Shown one piece after another: positions 35,036-45,878 of a stretch of DNA of 64,000 nucleotides. Within the stretch, counting starts at the first letter, position 1; every line of letters begins with the position of its first letter. The translations under genes and the position numbers were made by a program. The stretch covers positions 620,001-684,000 of the forward strand of contig NZ_NPMR01000001.1 in the NCBI RefSeq assembly GCF_002245215.1, in the 5' to 3' direction. The notes beneath the pieces were generated by a model, which had not been told where the DNA came from, did not search any database, and worked only from the letters and a program-made list of their open reading frames with translations. The DNA is from Microbacterium sp. Yaish 1 (GTDB lineage Bacteria; Actinomycetota; Actinomycetes; Actinomycetales; Microbacteriaceae).

Positions 35036-36475
35036 GTGACGGATGTCGCGTCGAAGCACGATCATGAGAGCACGGCCGAGTCGGACGTGCTCTCGAGCGA
35101 TCCCGGACAACGCGTCGAGTGGGCACCGGTCGAGCCACCGCGCAAGAAGCGACACCTCGGCCTGTGGATCGGCGTCCCCGTCGGCGTGGTCGCCCTCGGA
35201 GCCGCGGCCGCATCGTTCTTCCTGATCGCTCCCGGCACGACCATCTCGGGCGTCCCGGTCGGCTTCATGACCCCCGGTGCCGCGGCCTCCGCCGTGCAGG
35301 ACCGTCTCGACCAGACCAGCGTCACCCTCGGAGAGGGCGGCACGAGCATCTCGGGCGCCGACCTCGGAGCGCAGGTCGACGCCACCGCGCTCGCGACCTC
35401 GGCCTTCGACGCCCGGCCCGCCTGGAACATCACTCAGTGGTTCGGCGACCCCATCGACGCCCCGATCACGCTCGACGAGGCGACCGCCACCGACGCTCTG
35501 CGCAGCGCCGCAGGCGACCTGTATGTCGAGCCCACCCCCGCATCCCTCTCGTTCGACGGCTCGTCGTATGTCGTCAGTCCCGACGTCCCCGGCGCGGGAG
35601 TCGATCCCGAGGCGGCCCGCGCGGGCCTGCAGATCGCGTTCGACTCGGGCACGACCGACGCGGTCATCGACCCCGAGCTCACCCCCGTGTCCGCGCTGAC
35701 GACCACCGCCGCAGCCGAGGAGACCGCCGCTTCGCTCAACGGCATGCTCGACGGTGTCGGCTTCTACGTGGGCGACGAGCGCACGGTCCCGGTCGACCGC
35801 GCGACGGCCGCGAGCTGGCTCACGATCGGCACGAAGGACGACGGCTCGTTCGAGATCACGGCGGACCCCGCCGCGATCCAGCCCGTCGTCGACACGCTTC
35901 CGGGGCTCGTGGACCGCGCGCCCGTGAACGGCGTGGTGTTCGCCAACGCCGCCGGTGAGATCATCGACGACTCCGACGCCGGCCTCGAAGGCCGCACGCT
36001 GACCTCGACCGACGGCATCGCCGCCGGGTTCGCCGAACAGCTCGCGACGGGCGATGCCGCCTACCGGCTGCCGGTCGAGGTCGTTCCCGTCACCACGCAG
36101 ACCATCACCCGCCTGCTCGAGGTCGATCTCGGCGAGCAGCGCCTGTATCTCAAGGAGAACGGCGTCGTCGTCGATTCGTGGCTCGTCTCGACCGGCCGCC
36201 CCGGCGCCGACACGCAGACCGGCTACTACACGATCGGCTGGAAGACACCGCGCCAGGACATGCGCGGCACCGCCCCCGACTCGGGCGTCAGCTACGTCCA
36301 GCCCGACGTGAAGTGGGCCATGTATTTCAACGGCGACCAGGCGTTCCACGGCGTTTACTGGCACAGCAACTGGGGCAACCGCATGAGCGCCGGCTGCGTC
36401 GGCATGCCCGACTCCCGCGCCGCCCAGATCTACGAGTGGGCCGTCGCCGGAACCGACGTCTACATCCACGCCTGA
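35036..36475 (+). CDS. L,D-transpeptidase (YkuD) with peptidoglycan-binding-like domains
   Basis: A 479-residue cell-wall enzyme that makes 3-3 crosslinks in peptidoglycan. An N-terminal cytoplasmic tail of about 40 residues precedes one membrane helix (about 42-66). The middle (about 70-330) resembles tandem PG_binding_4 domains. The C-terminal YkuD domain (about 355-479) has His438 and the catalytic Cys454 in 'MSAGCVGM'. Usual YkuD motifs have HGC-x-R/N, here 'GCVGM', a small variation. GTG start after GGGGG. Confidence 0.9.
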   Translation: MTDVASKHDHESTAESDVLSSDPGQRVEWAPVEPPRKKRHLGLWIGVPVGVVALGAAAASFFLIAPGTTISGVPVGFMTPGAAASAVQDRLDQTSVTLGEGGTSISGADLGAQVDATALATSAFDARPAWNITQWFGDPIDAPITLDEATATDALRSAAGDLYVEPTPASLSFDGSSYVVSPDVPGAGVDPEAARAGLQIAFDSGTTDAVIDPELTPVSALTTTAAAEETAASLNGMLDGVGFYVGDERTVPVDRATAASWLTIGTKDDGSFEITADPAAIQPVVDTLPGLVDRAPVNGVVFANAAGEIIDDSDAGLEGRTLTSTDGIAAGFAEQLATGDAAYRLPVEVVPVTTQTITRLLEVDLGEQRLYLKENGVVVDSWLVSTGRPGADTQTGYYTIGWKTPRQDMRGTAPDSGVSYVQPDVKWAMYFNGDQAFHGVYWHSNWGNRMSAGCVGMPDSRAAQIYEWAVAGTDVYIHA

Positions 36476-36531
36476 TCGACGCATACCGTCTCATCGTCCG
36501 ATCGACCGATGCGCGCCGGATCGATCACCGT

Positions 36532-36537
36532 TAGCCT
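36532..36537 (+). promoter_or_regulatory. Leaderless -10 element that fixes the GNAT start
   Basis: TAGCCT ends six bases before the ATG at 36544 but directly abuts the in-frame GTG at 36538. The six-base rule seen elsewhere in the window points to 36544 as the true start. Confidence 0.6.
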
Positions 36538-36543
36538 GTGACC

Positions 36544-36996
36544 ATGGCTGACCTCCGAGTGGAAGAACTGTCGGCGTCGACGATCGTCGCGGTGAACAAC
36601 CTGTCGCTGAAGCCCGGGCAGGAGCGCTTCGTCGTGCCCGAGAGCTACGCCATCGCCGCGACCGTGGTCGACCCGGCGACCTCGTGGCAGCGCGTCATCC
36701 TCGACGGCGACGAGGTCGTCGGCTTCGTCAGCGCCGGGTTCGACCCCGATGCGCCGCACGAGCACTTCCGCTCCGTGCTGTGGCGCATCAACGTCGACGC
36801 CGACGACCAGGGCCGCGGTGTCGGACGCTTCGCCGTCGAGCAACTGGTCGACGAGGCGCGCAAGCGCGGATTCGACTGCCTCAACGTGATCTACGAGGCG
36901 GGCGAGGGCGGCCCCGAGGCGTTCTTCACGCGCGTCGGCTTCACGCCCGTCGACGAGACCGAGTACGGCGAGGTCGTCGCAGAGATCCGCTTCTGA
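36544..36996 (+). CDS. GNAT N-acetyltransferase (diamine/SpeG-like)
   Basis: A 150-residue acetyltransferase. The acetyl-CoA loop is 'VDADDQGRGVGRFAVEQL' with Q-G-R-G-V-G, followed by 'GFTPVDETEYGE' at the C-terminus. The overall pattern resembles the spermine/spermidine acetyltransferase group, but the substrate is not certain. The start at 36544 is chosen on the leaderless -10. Convergent with icd across a strong hairpin. Confidence 0.85.
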   Translation: MADLRVEELSASTIVAVNNLSLKPGQERFVVPESYAIAATVVDPATSWQRVILDGDEVVGFVSAGFDPDAPHEHFRSVLWRINVDADDQGRGVGRFAVEQLVDEARKRGFDCLNVIYEAGEGGPEAFFTRVGFTPVDETEYGEVVAEIRF

Positions 36997-37018
36997 CGGA
37001 CTCCCCCACGCACGACGA

Positions 37019-37054
37019 GGAACGCCCCGGACGCCGAAGCGACCGGGGCGTTCC
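37019..37054. terminator. Bidirectional hairpin between GNAT and icd
   Basis: A perfect 12-bp stem GGAACGCCCCGG / CCGGGGCGTTCC, 23 bases after the GNAT stop and 18 bases from the icd stop. Confidence 0.8.
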
Positions 37055-37071
37055 GCCGTATCGAGTAGGGC

Positions 37072-39390
<2,319 letters not shown>

Positions 39391-39391
39391 C

Positions 39392-39397
39392 TAGGGT
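39392..39397 (+). promoter_or_regulatory. Leaderless -10 element of the esterase/kinase operon
   Basis: TAGGGT ends six bases before the GTG at 39404. Confidence 0.6.
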
Positions 39398-39403
39398 GAG
39401 CGC

Positions 39404-40384
39404 GTGCCGCGCTTCGATCTCTCACTCGCCGAACTGCAGGACTACCGCCCGGAGGTGAGCGAGCCCAGCGATTTCGACGAGTTCTGGTCCGCCACGATCG
39501 CGGGCTCGCGTGAGGCCGGCGGTGAGGTGACCGTGTCCGCGGCATCCGAGCTGTACGCGACGGTCGATGTGCACGACGTGACCTTCCCCGGGTACGGCGG
39601 CGACCCCGTGAAGGCCTGGCTGATCCTGCCCGCGCATCGCGAGGGGCCGCTGCCTGCGGTCGTGGAGTTCGTCGGCTACGGCGGCGGACGCGGCCTGCCG
39701 ACCGAGCGGCTCGCCTGGGCCACCGCCGGGTACGCCTCGTTCGTCATGGACACCCGCGGACAGGGCAGCGTGTGGGGCAGCGGCGGCGAGACCCCCGATC
39801 CCCACGGCTCGGGCCCCGCCGTGCCCGGCTTCATGACGCGCGGCATCGAGTCGCCCGAGACCTACTACTACCGGCGCGTGTTCACCGACGCGGTGCGTGC
39901 GGTCGACGCCGTGCGGTCGCTGCCGGAGGTCGACGCCTCGCGGGTCGCCGTCACCGGTGGCAGCCAGGGCGGCGGCATCGCGATCGCCGCAGCCGGCCTG
40001 AGCGAAGGCCTCGTCGCGGCGATGCCCGACGTCCCGTTCCTCTGCCACTTCGAGCGCGCCATCGGATTCACCGGCAGCGACCCCTACCAGGAGGTCGTGC
40101 GCTGGCTCGCCGTCCACCGCGGCGATGAGGCGCGCGTGTTCGAGACGCTGTCGTACTTCGACGGGGTGAACTTCGCCCGCCGTGCCGACGCGCCGACCCT
40201 GTTCTCGGTCGGACTGCTCGACCCCGTGTGCCCGCCCTCGACGGTCTACGCGGCGTTCAACGCCTACCGCGGCGCGCACAAGGAGATGTCGGTCTTCCCC
40301 TTCAATGAGCACGAGGGCGGCCAGGGGTACCAGTGGGAGGCCCAGGCGGCGTTCCTGCGCCGTGTGCTCGGGGGCACCGCGTGA
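39404..40384 (+). CDS. Acetyl xylan esterase / cephalosporin-C deacetylase family hydrolase
   Basis: A 326-residue cytoplasmic alpha/beta hydrolase of the AXE1 family, which removes acetyl groups from xylo-oligosaccharides and cephalosporin C. The nucleophile lies in 'GGSQGGG' (about 185), the acid in 'GLLDPVCPPS' and the histidine in 'FNEHEGG'. The oxyanion segment 'YGGGRG' and 'RGQGSVWG' are family hallmarks. No signal peptide, so imported acetylated sugars are the likely substrate. Overlaps the kinase gene by 4 bases. Confidence 0.88.
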   Translation: MPRFDLSLAELQDYRPEVSEPSDFDEFWSATIAGSREAGGEVTVSAASELYATVDVHDVTFPGYGGDPVKAWLILPAHREGPLPAVVEFVGYGGGRGLPTERLAWATAGYASFVMDTRGQGSVWGSGGETPDPHGSGPAVPGFMTRGIESPETYYYRRVFTDAVRAVDAVRSLPEVDASRVAVTGGSQGGGIAIAAAGLSEGLVAAMPDVPFLCHFERAIGFTGSDPYQEVVRWLAVHRGDEARVFETLSYFDGVNFARRADAPTLFSVGLLDPVCPPSTVYAAFNAYRGAHKEMSVFPFNEHEGGQGYQWEAQAAFLRRVLGGTA

Positions 40385-41298
40385 GCGAACGGCGGGTGCT
40401 CGCGATCGACGCGGGGCAGAGCGGGATCAAGGTGCGCGCGGCTGCGGCATCCGGTGGCGACCTGCTCTTTCCCGGCATCCGGACCGGCGAGCCGCTGCTC
40501 CCCCAACTTGCCGCCGTCGTCGCCGAGACCGCGGCGCGCACGGGCTCACCGTCCGACGTGGTGGTCGCGGGCATCTCGGGGCTGACCGAGGCGAATGCCG
40601 ACGCCGACGCGATGCTCGCTCTCACGGCGGCCCACGGCGTGCGCGGCGTCGTGCTCGCCCACGACTCGACGACCTCGTTCCTCGGCGCGCTCGGTCACCG
40701 GCGCGGGGCTGTCGTCGCGGCCGGGACCGGAGTCGTCACGCTCGCCGTCGGCGCGGAGACCACAGCTCGCGTCGACGGGTGGGGCTGGATCATGGGCGAC
40801 GCCGGCAGCGGATACTGGATCGGCCGCGAGGCCCTGGATGCCGTGATGCGCGCGTACGACGGCCGGGGGCCGACGACCGAGCTGACGGCGGCGGTGTCGG
40901 ACCGGTGGCCCGACCTGTCGCAGGCGTACATGAGTCTGCAGGCCGACCCCGACCGGGTCCGCGTCGTCGCGAGCTTCGCCGCCGTCGTCGCGCGTGCCGC
41001 GGTCGCCGGCGACGCCGTCGCGCAGGACATCTCGGTGCGTGCCGCGCACGAGCTCGCGCAGAGCGTGCGTGCGGCGATCGCCCAGGTCCGCACCGACGAG
41101 GAGACCTTCCCGGTGTGCGCGATCGGCGGTGTGTTCGGCTCGGCCCCGCTCCTGGACGCATTCACCGCCGACCTGCACGCCGGTGACGCGTCGGTGCGCC
41201 TGGTGGCGCCCGTCGGCGTCGGCATCGACGGCGTGATGGCCCTCGCCGATCTCGACGCCGCCCACCCCCTCGCCGCGGTCACCCACCGCGCCGGCTGA
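40381..41298 (+). CDS. BadF/BadG family ATPase, N-acetylglucosamine kinase-like
   Basis: A 305-residue ASKHA-fold kinase. ATP-binding phosphate 1 motif is 'AIDAGQSGIKVR', and 'GWGWIMGDAGSGYWIGREAL' is the family signature normally read GDEGSG, here with Ala in place of Glu. 'AVVAAGTGVV' is phosphate 2. Characterised relatives phosphorylate GlcNAc or MurNAc. The GTG start overlaps the esterase stop (GTGA). The esterase-kinase pair suggests use of an acetylated sugar. Confidence 0.82.
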   Translation: MSERRVLAIDAGQSGIKVRAAAASGGDLLFPGIRTGEPLLPQLAAVVAETAARTGSPSDVVVAGISGLTEANADADAMLALTAAHGVRGVVLAHDSTTSFLGALGHRRGAVVAAGTGVVTLAVGAETTARVDGWGWIMGDAGSGYWIGREALDAVMRAYDGRGPTTELTAAVSDRWPDLSQAYMSLQADPDRVRVVASFAAVVARAAVAGDAVAQDISVRAAHELAQSVRAAIAQVRTDEETFPVCAIGGVFGSAPLLDAFTADLHAGDASVRLVAPVGVGIDGVMALADLDAAHPLAAVTHRAG

Positions 41299-41307
41299 GC
41301 CGCCCGC

Positions 41308-41379
41308 CGCGAGAACGCACCGCCGCCGCGAGCACGCACCGTTTCGGGTACGTTCTCGCGGGCGCGGTGCGTTCTCGCG
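41308..41379. repeat. 72-bp palindromic element, family A, copy 3
   Basis: Half-sites GAGAACGCACC, GAGCACGCACC, GGGTACGTTCTC and GGTGCGTTCTC with GAGAAC/GTTCTC cores at offsets 3, 22, 44 and 63. It starts 9 bases after the kinase stop codon. Confidence 0.88.
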
Positions 41380-41392
41380 ATCCCCACCCCGT

Positions 41393-41411
41393 TTGTTGAC
41401 CAAGTCGACAA
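41393..41411. promoter_or_regulatory. Inverted repeat upstream of the LacI-type regulator
   Basis: TTGTTGAC-CAA-GTCGACAA is a 19-bp inverted repeat with one mismatch. It lies just upstream of a promoter with -35 TTGCGG (41417-41422) and -10 TACACT (41441-41446, 18-base spacer). Its position suggests an activator or second regulator site. Confidence 0.5.
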
Positions 41412-41416
41412 AAAGC

Positions 41417-41446
41417 TTGCGGTCGCGGATCGGGCAGACGTACACT
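41417..41446 (+). promoter_or_regulatory. Promoter of the LacI-type regulator
   Basis: -35 TTGCGG and -10 TACACT with an 18-base spacer. The LacI-type operator at 41452-41465 begins six bases after the -10, over the transcription start. Confidence 0.6.
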
Positions 41447-41451
41447 CGCTG

Positions 41452-41465
41452 TCGAAACGCTTCGA
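41452..41465. promoter_or_regulatory. LacI-family operator at the regulator gene
   Basis: TCGAAACGCTTCGA is a near-palindrome with the central CG typical of LacI-family sites and shares its arms with the perfect site at 42553-42578. It implies autoregulation. Confidence 0.7.
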
Positions 41466-41509
41466 GAACGGTCTCGACGTTCTGATCCGCGATCGACGAA
41501 GAGGTGGAG

Positions 41510-42523
41510 ATGGCTCGCATCGACGAGGTGGCAGCTGCTGCCGGCGTGTCGATCTCCACCGTGTCGTACGCGCTCAGCGGCAAGCGCTCGATCTCCCCGG
41601 AGACCCGTCAGCGCGTCGAGCGCGCCGCGCGCGAACTGGGCTACGAGCCGCACGCCGGCGCTCGGGCGCTGGCCGGGCGCCGCACCCAGATCTTCGCGCT
41701 CACCGAGCCGCTCCGCGCCGACACCCACGCGCCCACGCACATGGCCTTCGTGCTCGCAGCCTCGGTCGCAGCGCGTCGCCGCGATTACGACATCCTGCTG
41801 CTGACAGACGAGGAAGCCTCGAACGGGATGCGGCGGGTCGCCGCGAGCGATCTCGTCGATGCCATCCTCGTCCTCGATGTCGCCCCCGACGATGCTCGCG
41901 TCGACATCGCGCGGTCCATCCGCATCCCGACGGTGTTCATCGGGATCCCCGACGACCACGCGGGCCTCGACTGCGTCGACCTCGACTTCGAGGCCGCTTC
42001 CGCACTCGCGGTGAACCGCCTCGTCGACGCCGGTCACCGCGGTGTCGCCATGATCGGGCAGAGCGAGATCGCCTATCGCACCTCGAACTTCCCCCCTCGC
42101 GTGCGAGCGGCGGCAGCGGCCCGGGCCACCGAGCTGGGTATCCGCCACGCCTTCGCGACGGCGGGCGCGACGACGACGGAGCCGGCCGTCGTCCGCGCCG
42201 CCACGGCGAAAGCGCTCGACGACGGCTTCACCGCGTTCGTGCTCCATGCCGCGGAGGACGCGCACGAGCTCGTCCTCGAGACGATCGCCGAGCGCGGCCT
42301 CATGGTCGGCCGAGACGTCTCGCTCATCTCCGTGGCATCGGTCTTCGATGCCACCCGACTGTCGACGCCGCTCGACACGATCCCTCTGGTGCCGGCGGTG
42401 TCCTGCGACGCCGCCGTCGACCTCGCCATCGCGCGCCTCCACGACGCGAGTCGCGCTCCCGCCCTCCACCTGATCCCCCCGGAGTATCGCCCCGTCGGCT
42501 CCGTGGGCCCCGTCCCCGCCTGA
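41510..42523 (+). CDS. LacI family transcriptional regulator
   Basis: A 337-residue repressor. The N-terminal LacI helix-turn-helix 'IDEVAAAAGVSISTVSYALS' (about 4-23) and hinge helix 'GARALAGRRTQ' precede a periplasmic-binding-protein-like effector domain. AAGAGG lies six bases before the ATG at 41510, which is preferred to the GTG at 41504. Two matching operators, before its own gene and before the sugar importer, make it the likely local repressor of the xyloside operon. Confidence 0.92.
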   Translation: MARIDEVAAAAGVSISTVSYALSGKRSISPETRQRVERAARELGYEPHAGARALAGRRTQIFALTEPLRADTHAPTHMAFVLAASVAARRRDYDILLLTDEEASNGMRRVAASDLVDAILVLDVAPDDARVDIARSIRIPTVFIGIPDDHAGLDCVDLDFEAASALAVNRLVDAGHRGVAMIGQSEIAYRTSNFPPRVRAAAAARATELGIRHAFATAGATTTEPAVVRAATAKALDDGFTAFVLHAAEDAHELVLETIAERGLMVGRDVSLISVASVFDATRLSTPLDTIPLVPAVSCDAAVDLAIARLHDASRAPALHLIPPEYRPVGSVGPVPA

Positions 42524-42552
42524 CGTCGCCCGCGTACCGCGGCTTCTCACGC

Positions 42553-42578
42553 CCATTGTCGAAGCGCTTCGACAATGG
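42553..42578. promoter_or_regulatory. 26-bp perfect palindromic LacI-family operator
   Basis: A perfect palindrome with left half CCATTGTCGAAGC, centred between 42565 and 42566. The core TCGAAGCGCTTCGA matches the site before the regulator gene. It lies 77 bases before the binding-protein start. Confidence 0.85.
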
Positions 42579-42654
42579 CGCGGATCCGTTCACCCATCCG
42601 CACCGACCACCCGAAGTACCGACCGTCCTGGTCACCGAGAAAGGAGTGCCGACG

Positions 42655-43959
42655 ATGGCACGCATGACACGACGCGCCGCAACCCTCTCCGCGGTCGCCG
42701 CCCTCTCCGCCGCAGGCCTGGCCCTGAGCGGATGCAGCAGCGGCGGCGACGCCGGAGGCGACGGCGAGACTCTCCGCCTGTGGCACTACGAGAGCGCGGA
42801 CAGCGCCATGGGCAAGGCCTGGGATGAGGCGATCAGGATCTTCGAGGAGGAGACCGGCGCCACCGTCGAGTTCGAGGAGAAGTCCTTCGAGCAGATCCAG
42901 AAGACCGCGAGCCAGGTGCTGGACACGGATGCGGCTCCCGACCTCATGGAGTTCAACAAGGGGAACGCCACGGCGGGGTTCCTCGCCAGCACCGGACTGA
43001 TCTCCGACATCTCCGACGCCGTCGACGAGTACGGCTGGGCCGACAAGCTCGCGCCCTCGCTGCAGACGACCGCGAAGTACACCGAGGAGGGCGTCATGGG
43101 CGGTGACGCCTGGTACGGGATCCCCAACTACGGCGAGTTCGTCGGCGTCTACTACAACCTCGACATGTTCGCCGAGGCGGGCCTCGAGGTCCCCACCACG
43201 TACGACGAGTTCGTCGCCGTGCTCGATGCGTTCGTCGCGCGCGGGGTGACACCGCTCGCCGAGGCCGGCGCCGAGTACCCGCTCGGACAGCTGTGGTATC
43301 AGCTGGCCCTCTCGCAGGCCGACCGGTCGTTCGTCGACGACTACCAGCTCTACGAGAAGCCCGTCGACTGGTCGGGTCCCGAGGTCGCTTACGCGACCGA
43401 GACCCTCGCCGAGTACGTCGACAAGGGCTACATCGCGAAGGACGTCTCGTCCGTCGTCGCGGAGGATGCGGGCGTCTCGTTCATCAACGGCACCTCGCCG
43501 ATCTTCGTGTCGGGCTCATGGTGGTACGGCCGCTTCGTCGCAGAGGCGACCGGCTTCGACTGGTCGCTCGAGTCGTTCCCCGAGTCGCAGCTCTCGCTCG
43601 GCTCGTCGGGCAACCTGTGGGTCGTCCCGGCCAACGCCGCGAACGCGGAGCTCGCCTACGAGTTCATCGACATCACGATGCGTCCCGAGATCCAGGCCAT
43701 CATCGGCAACAACGGCGGCGTGCCCGTCGCCGCCGACGCCGCCGACATCACCGACGAGAAGAGTGCCGCGCTCATCGAGACCTTCAACGGGATCCTCGAC
43801 GAGGACGGCCTCTCGTTCTACCCCGACTGGCCCGCGCCCGGCTTCTACGACGTCCTCGTCCAGGAGCTGCAGGGCCTCGTGACCGGCGCCCAGGATGCCG
43901 CGACCACCGCGGCGAACCTCGGCAAGCAGTACGACGCAGGCACGGCGGACTACCGCTGA
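42655..43959 (+). CDS. Sugar ABC importer substrate-binding lipoprotein (xyloside operon)
   Basis: A 434-residue lipoprotein of binding-protein family 1. Signal peptide with twin Arg near the start ('MTRRAAT') and lipobox 'LSGC' (about 27-30), then a Gly-rich linker and 'LRLWHYESAD'. AAGGAG precedes the ATG at 42655. First gene of an operon with two permeases and an alpha-xylosidase, so the ligand is probably an alpha-xyloside such as isoprimeverose or a xyloglucan oligosaccharide. Confidence 0.9.
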   Translation: MARMTRRAATLSAVAALSAAGLALSGCSSGGDAGGDGETLRLWHYESADSAMGKAWDEAIRIFEEETGATVEFEEKSFEQIQKTASQVLDTDAAPDLMEFNKGNATAGFLASTGLISDISDAVDEYGWADKLAPSLQTTAKYTEEGVMGGDAWYGIPNYGEFVGVYYNLDMFAEAGLEVPTTYDEFVAVLDAFVARGVTPLAEAGAEYPLGQLWYQLALSQADRSFVDDYQLYEKPVDWSGPEVAYATETLAEYVDKGYIAKDVSSVVAEDAGVSFINGTSPIFVSGSWWYGRFVAEATGFDWSLESFPESQLSLGSSGNLWVVPANAANAELAYEFIDITMRPEIQAIIGNNGGVPVAADAADITDEKSAALIETFNGILDEDGLSFYPDWPAPGFYDVLVQELQGLVTGAQDAATTAANLGKQYDAGTADYR

Positions 43960-43966
43960 TCCGATC

Positions 43967-43997
43967 GGGAGGGGCGGATGCCGCATCCGTCTCTCCC
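43967..43997 (+). terminator. Hairpin between binding protein and permease genes
   Basis: A core stem CGGATGC / GCATCCG with one loop base is extended by GGGAG / CTCCC. It starts 8 bases after the binding-protein stop, the same position as the intra-operon hairpin at 31755-31793 in the other sugar operon. Confidence 0.6.
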
Positions 43998-44016
43998 CCC
44001 GACCCCGGAGTCACTC

Positions 44017-44982
44017 ATGACCGCTACGGAAACACGTGCCCTGCGCACATCGCTCCCGCCCGATGAGCCGTCCATTCCCCAGCGCGGAAAGAGCCGCGCC
44101 GGCTACTGGTTGTACCTGCTGCCGGGCTTCGCCCTGCTCGTCGTGATCATCATCGTTCCGCTCGTGTGGAATCTGCTCCTCACCTTCACCGACTGGCGCG
44201 GTGTCGGCACGCCCGAGTTCATCGGCCTCGAGAACTGGGCGGCGATCCTCGTCGACGAGGACTTCTGGACGTCGTTCGCGAACTCGGTGTGGATGGTGCT
44301 GGCCATGGTGGTCGTTCCGACCATCGTCGGCCTCTTCGTCGCCGCCGCGCTGTTCGACGTCATCGGGCGCAAGTTCGGCGGCAAGCTGGCGAGTTTCCTC
44401 CGCGCCACCTATTACCTTCCGCAGATCCTCCCCGCCGCCGTCGCGGGCATCGTCATCGGCTGGATCGTCCGGCCCGGCGGCGACGGCGCCCTCAACCAGA
44501 TCCTCGGGGTCGTCGGCATCGGGCCCGTCGACTGGCTCGGGCAGATGCCCTCCGCCCTGATCGTCCTGATGGTCGTGCTCGTGTGGGTGCAGATCGGGTA
44601 CCCCGTCGTGGTGTTCATGGCCGCGCTGCAGCGGGTGGACCCCGAGCTCTACGAGGCCGCCGAGCTCGACGGGGCGAACTGGGGCCAGCGCTTCGTCGCG
44701 ATCACCATGAGCATCATCCGGCCCGAGATCTTCGTCGTCACCCTCACGTGCACGATCGCAGCCCTCAAGGTGTTCGGCCCGGTCTACGTCATCACCCGCG
44801 GCGGACCCGCGGGCTCGACCCTCGTGCCGGCGTACTACGCCTACCAGGAGTTCTTCACCAAGCGCGACGTCGGCTACGGCGCGACGATCGCGACCGTGCT
44901 CACGATCGTCGTCGTGATCGTCTCGATCGTCTTCGTGCGCGTGCAGAACTCGCTCGAGCGCAAGGAAAGGGCGGGCCTGTGA
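44017..44982 (+). CDS. Sugar ABC importer permease (MalF/CUT1 type, xyloside operon)
   Basis: A 321-residue membrane subunit with about six helices, starting with 'YWLYLLPGFALLVVIIIVP'. The EAA loop is 'LYEAAELDGANWGQRFVAI'. The ATG at 44017 is preferred over the one at 43978, which lies within the hairpin. Its stop overlaps the next permease ATG by one base. Confidence 0.9.
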   Translation: MTATETRALRTSLPPDEPSIPQRGKSRAGYWLYLLPGFALLVVIIIVPLVWNLLLTFTDWRGVGTPEFIGLENWAAILVDEDFWTSFANSVWMVLAMVVVPTIVGLFVAAALFDVIGRKFGGKLASFLRATYYLPQILPAAVAGIVIGWIVRPGGDGALNQILGVVGIGPVDWLGQMPSALIVLMVVLVWVQIGYPVVVFMAALQRVDPELYEAAELDGANWGQRFVAITMSIIRPEIFVVTLTCTIAALKVFGPVYVITRGGPAGSTLVPAYYAYQEFFTKRDVGYGATIATVLTIVVVIVSIVFVRVQNSLERKERAGL

Positions 44983-45878
44983 TGGCGACCTCCACTCTGC
45001 TTCCCCCGAATCCGGCACGCACGGCTCGGCGGTCGCGCGGGCGCGGCGGGATGTCGCGGCCGCGCGGACGGGACTGGATCGTCGTGGCTCTGGTCACCCT
45101 CGGCGCCCTCGCGGTGATCGCGCCGTTCTACCTCGTCATCGTCAACTCGTTCAAGTCGCCCACCGACTACGCCACCTCGGGTGCGCTCGCACTGCCGCAA
45201 GCGCTCGATTTCACCGGCCTGAGCCGGTTCTGGGACCGCGTGAACTTTCCCGAGAAGGTGTGGAACTCGATCTTCATCTCGGGAGTGGTCGCCGTCCTCG
45301 CGGTGCTCATCTCGATGCTGAACGCCTTCGCGATCGGGATCGGCCGCGTGAAGTACCGCACATCGATCGTGCTGCTTTTCCTGCTCGCGAACCTCCTGCC
45401 CCAGGAAGCGCTGCTCTATCCGCTGTACTACATGTTCAAAGAGGTCGGCCTCTACGACAACGCGTGGGCGGTCATCGTCATCTTCGTCGTCATCCAGGCG
45501 GCGTTCGGCACGTACCTGCTGAGCTCCGTGTACGGCACGTTCCCGAAAGAGGTTCTCGAGGCGGCATCCCTCGACGGCGCGAGCCGATGGCAGATCCTGT
45601 GGCGGGTGGTCTTCCCGATCAGCCGTCCGACCCTGTCGGTGCTCCTCATCTTCTTCTTCATCTGGACGTGGAACGAGTTCCTCATCCCGCTGACCTTCCT
45701 CGCCTCGAACGCGAACCAGACGGTTCCCGTGGCGATCAGCGTTCTGCAGGGCGACCGGCTCATGGACGTGACGACGACCAGCGCGTCGGCCCTGCTCGGC
45801 ATCATCCCCACGCTCATCTTCTTCCTCGTCTTCCAACGCACCCTCACCCGGGGCATCACCGCAGGAGCAGTCAAGTAA
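44982..45878 (+). CDS. Sugar ABC importer permease (MalG/CUT1 type, xyloside operon)
   Basis: A 298-residue membrane subunit with about six helices after an Arg-rich N-terminus. EAA loop 'LEAASLDGASRWQILWRVV', followed by the typical 'WTWNEFLIPL' helix and the terminus 'GITAGAVK'. The stop TAA overlaps the alpha-xylosidase ATG (TAATG). No ATPase gene is present; a shared MsiK-type ATPase elsewhere is expected. Confidence 0.9.
   Translation: MATSTLLPPNPARTARRSRGRGGMSRPRGRDWIVVALVTLGALAVIAPFYLVIVNSFKSPTDYATSGALALPQALDFTGLSRFWDRVNFPEKVWNSIFISGVVAVLAVLISMLNAFAIGIGRVKYRTSIVLLFLLANLLPQEALLYPLYYMFKEVGLYDNAWAVIVIFVVIQAAFGTYLLSSVYGTFPKEVLEAASLDGASRWQILWRVVFPISRPTLSVLLIFFFIWTWNEFLIPLTFLASNANQTVPVAISVLQGDRLMDVTTTSASALLGIIPTLIFFLVFQRTLTRGITAGAVK

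Noticed and set aside
36538..36543. GTG at 36538 as the GNAT start
   Set aside because: It would leave no space after the TAGCCT box; the ATG at 36544 fits the six-base leaderless rule.
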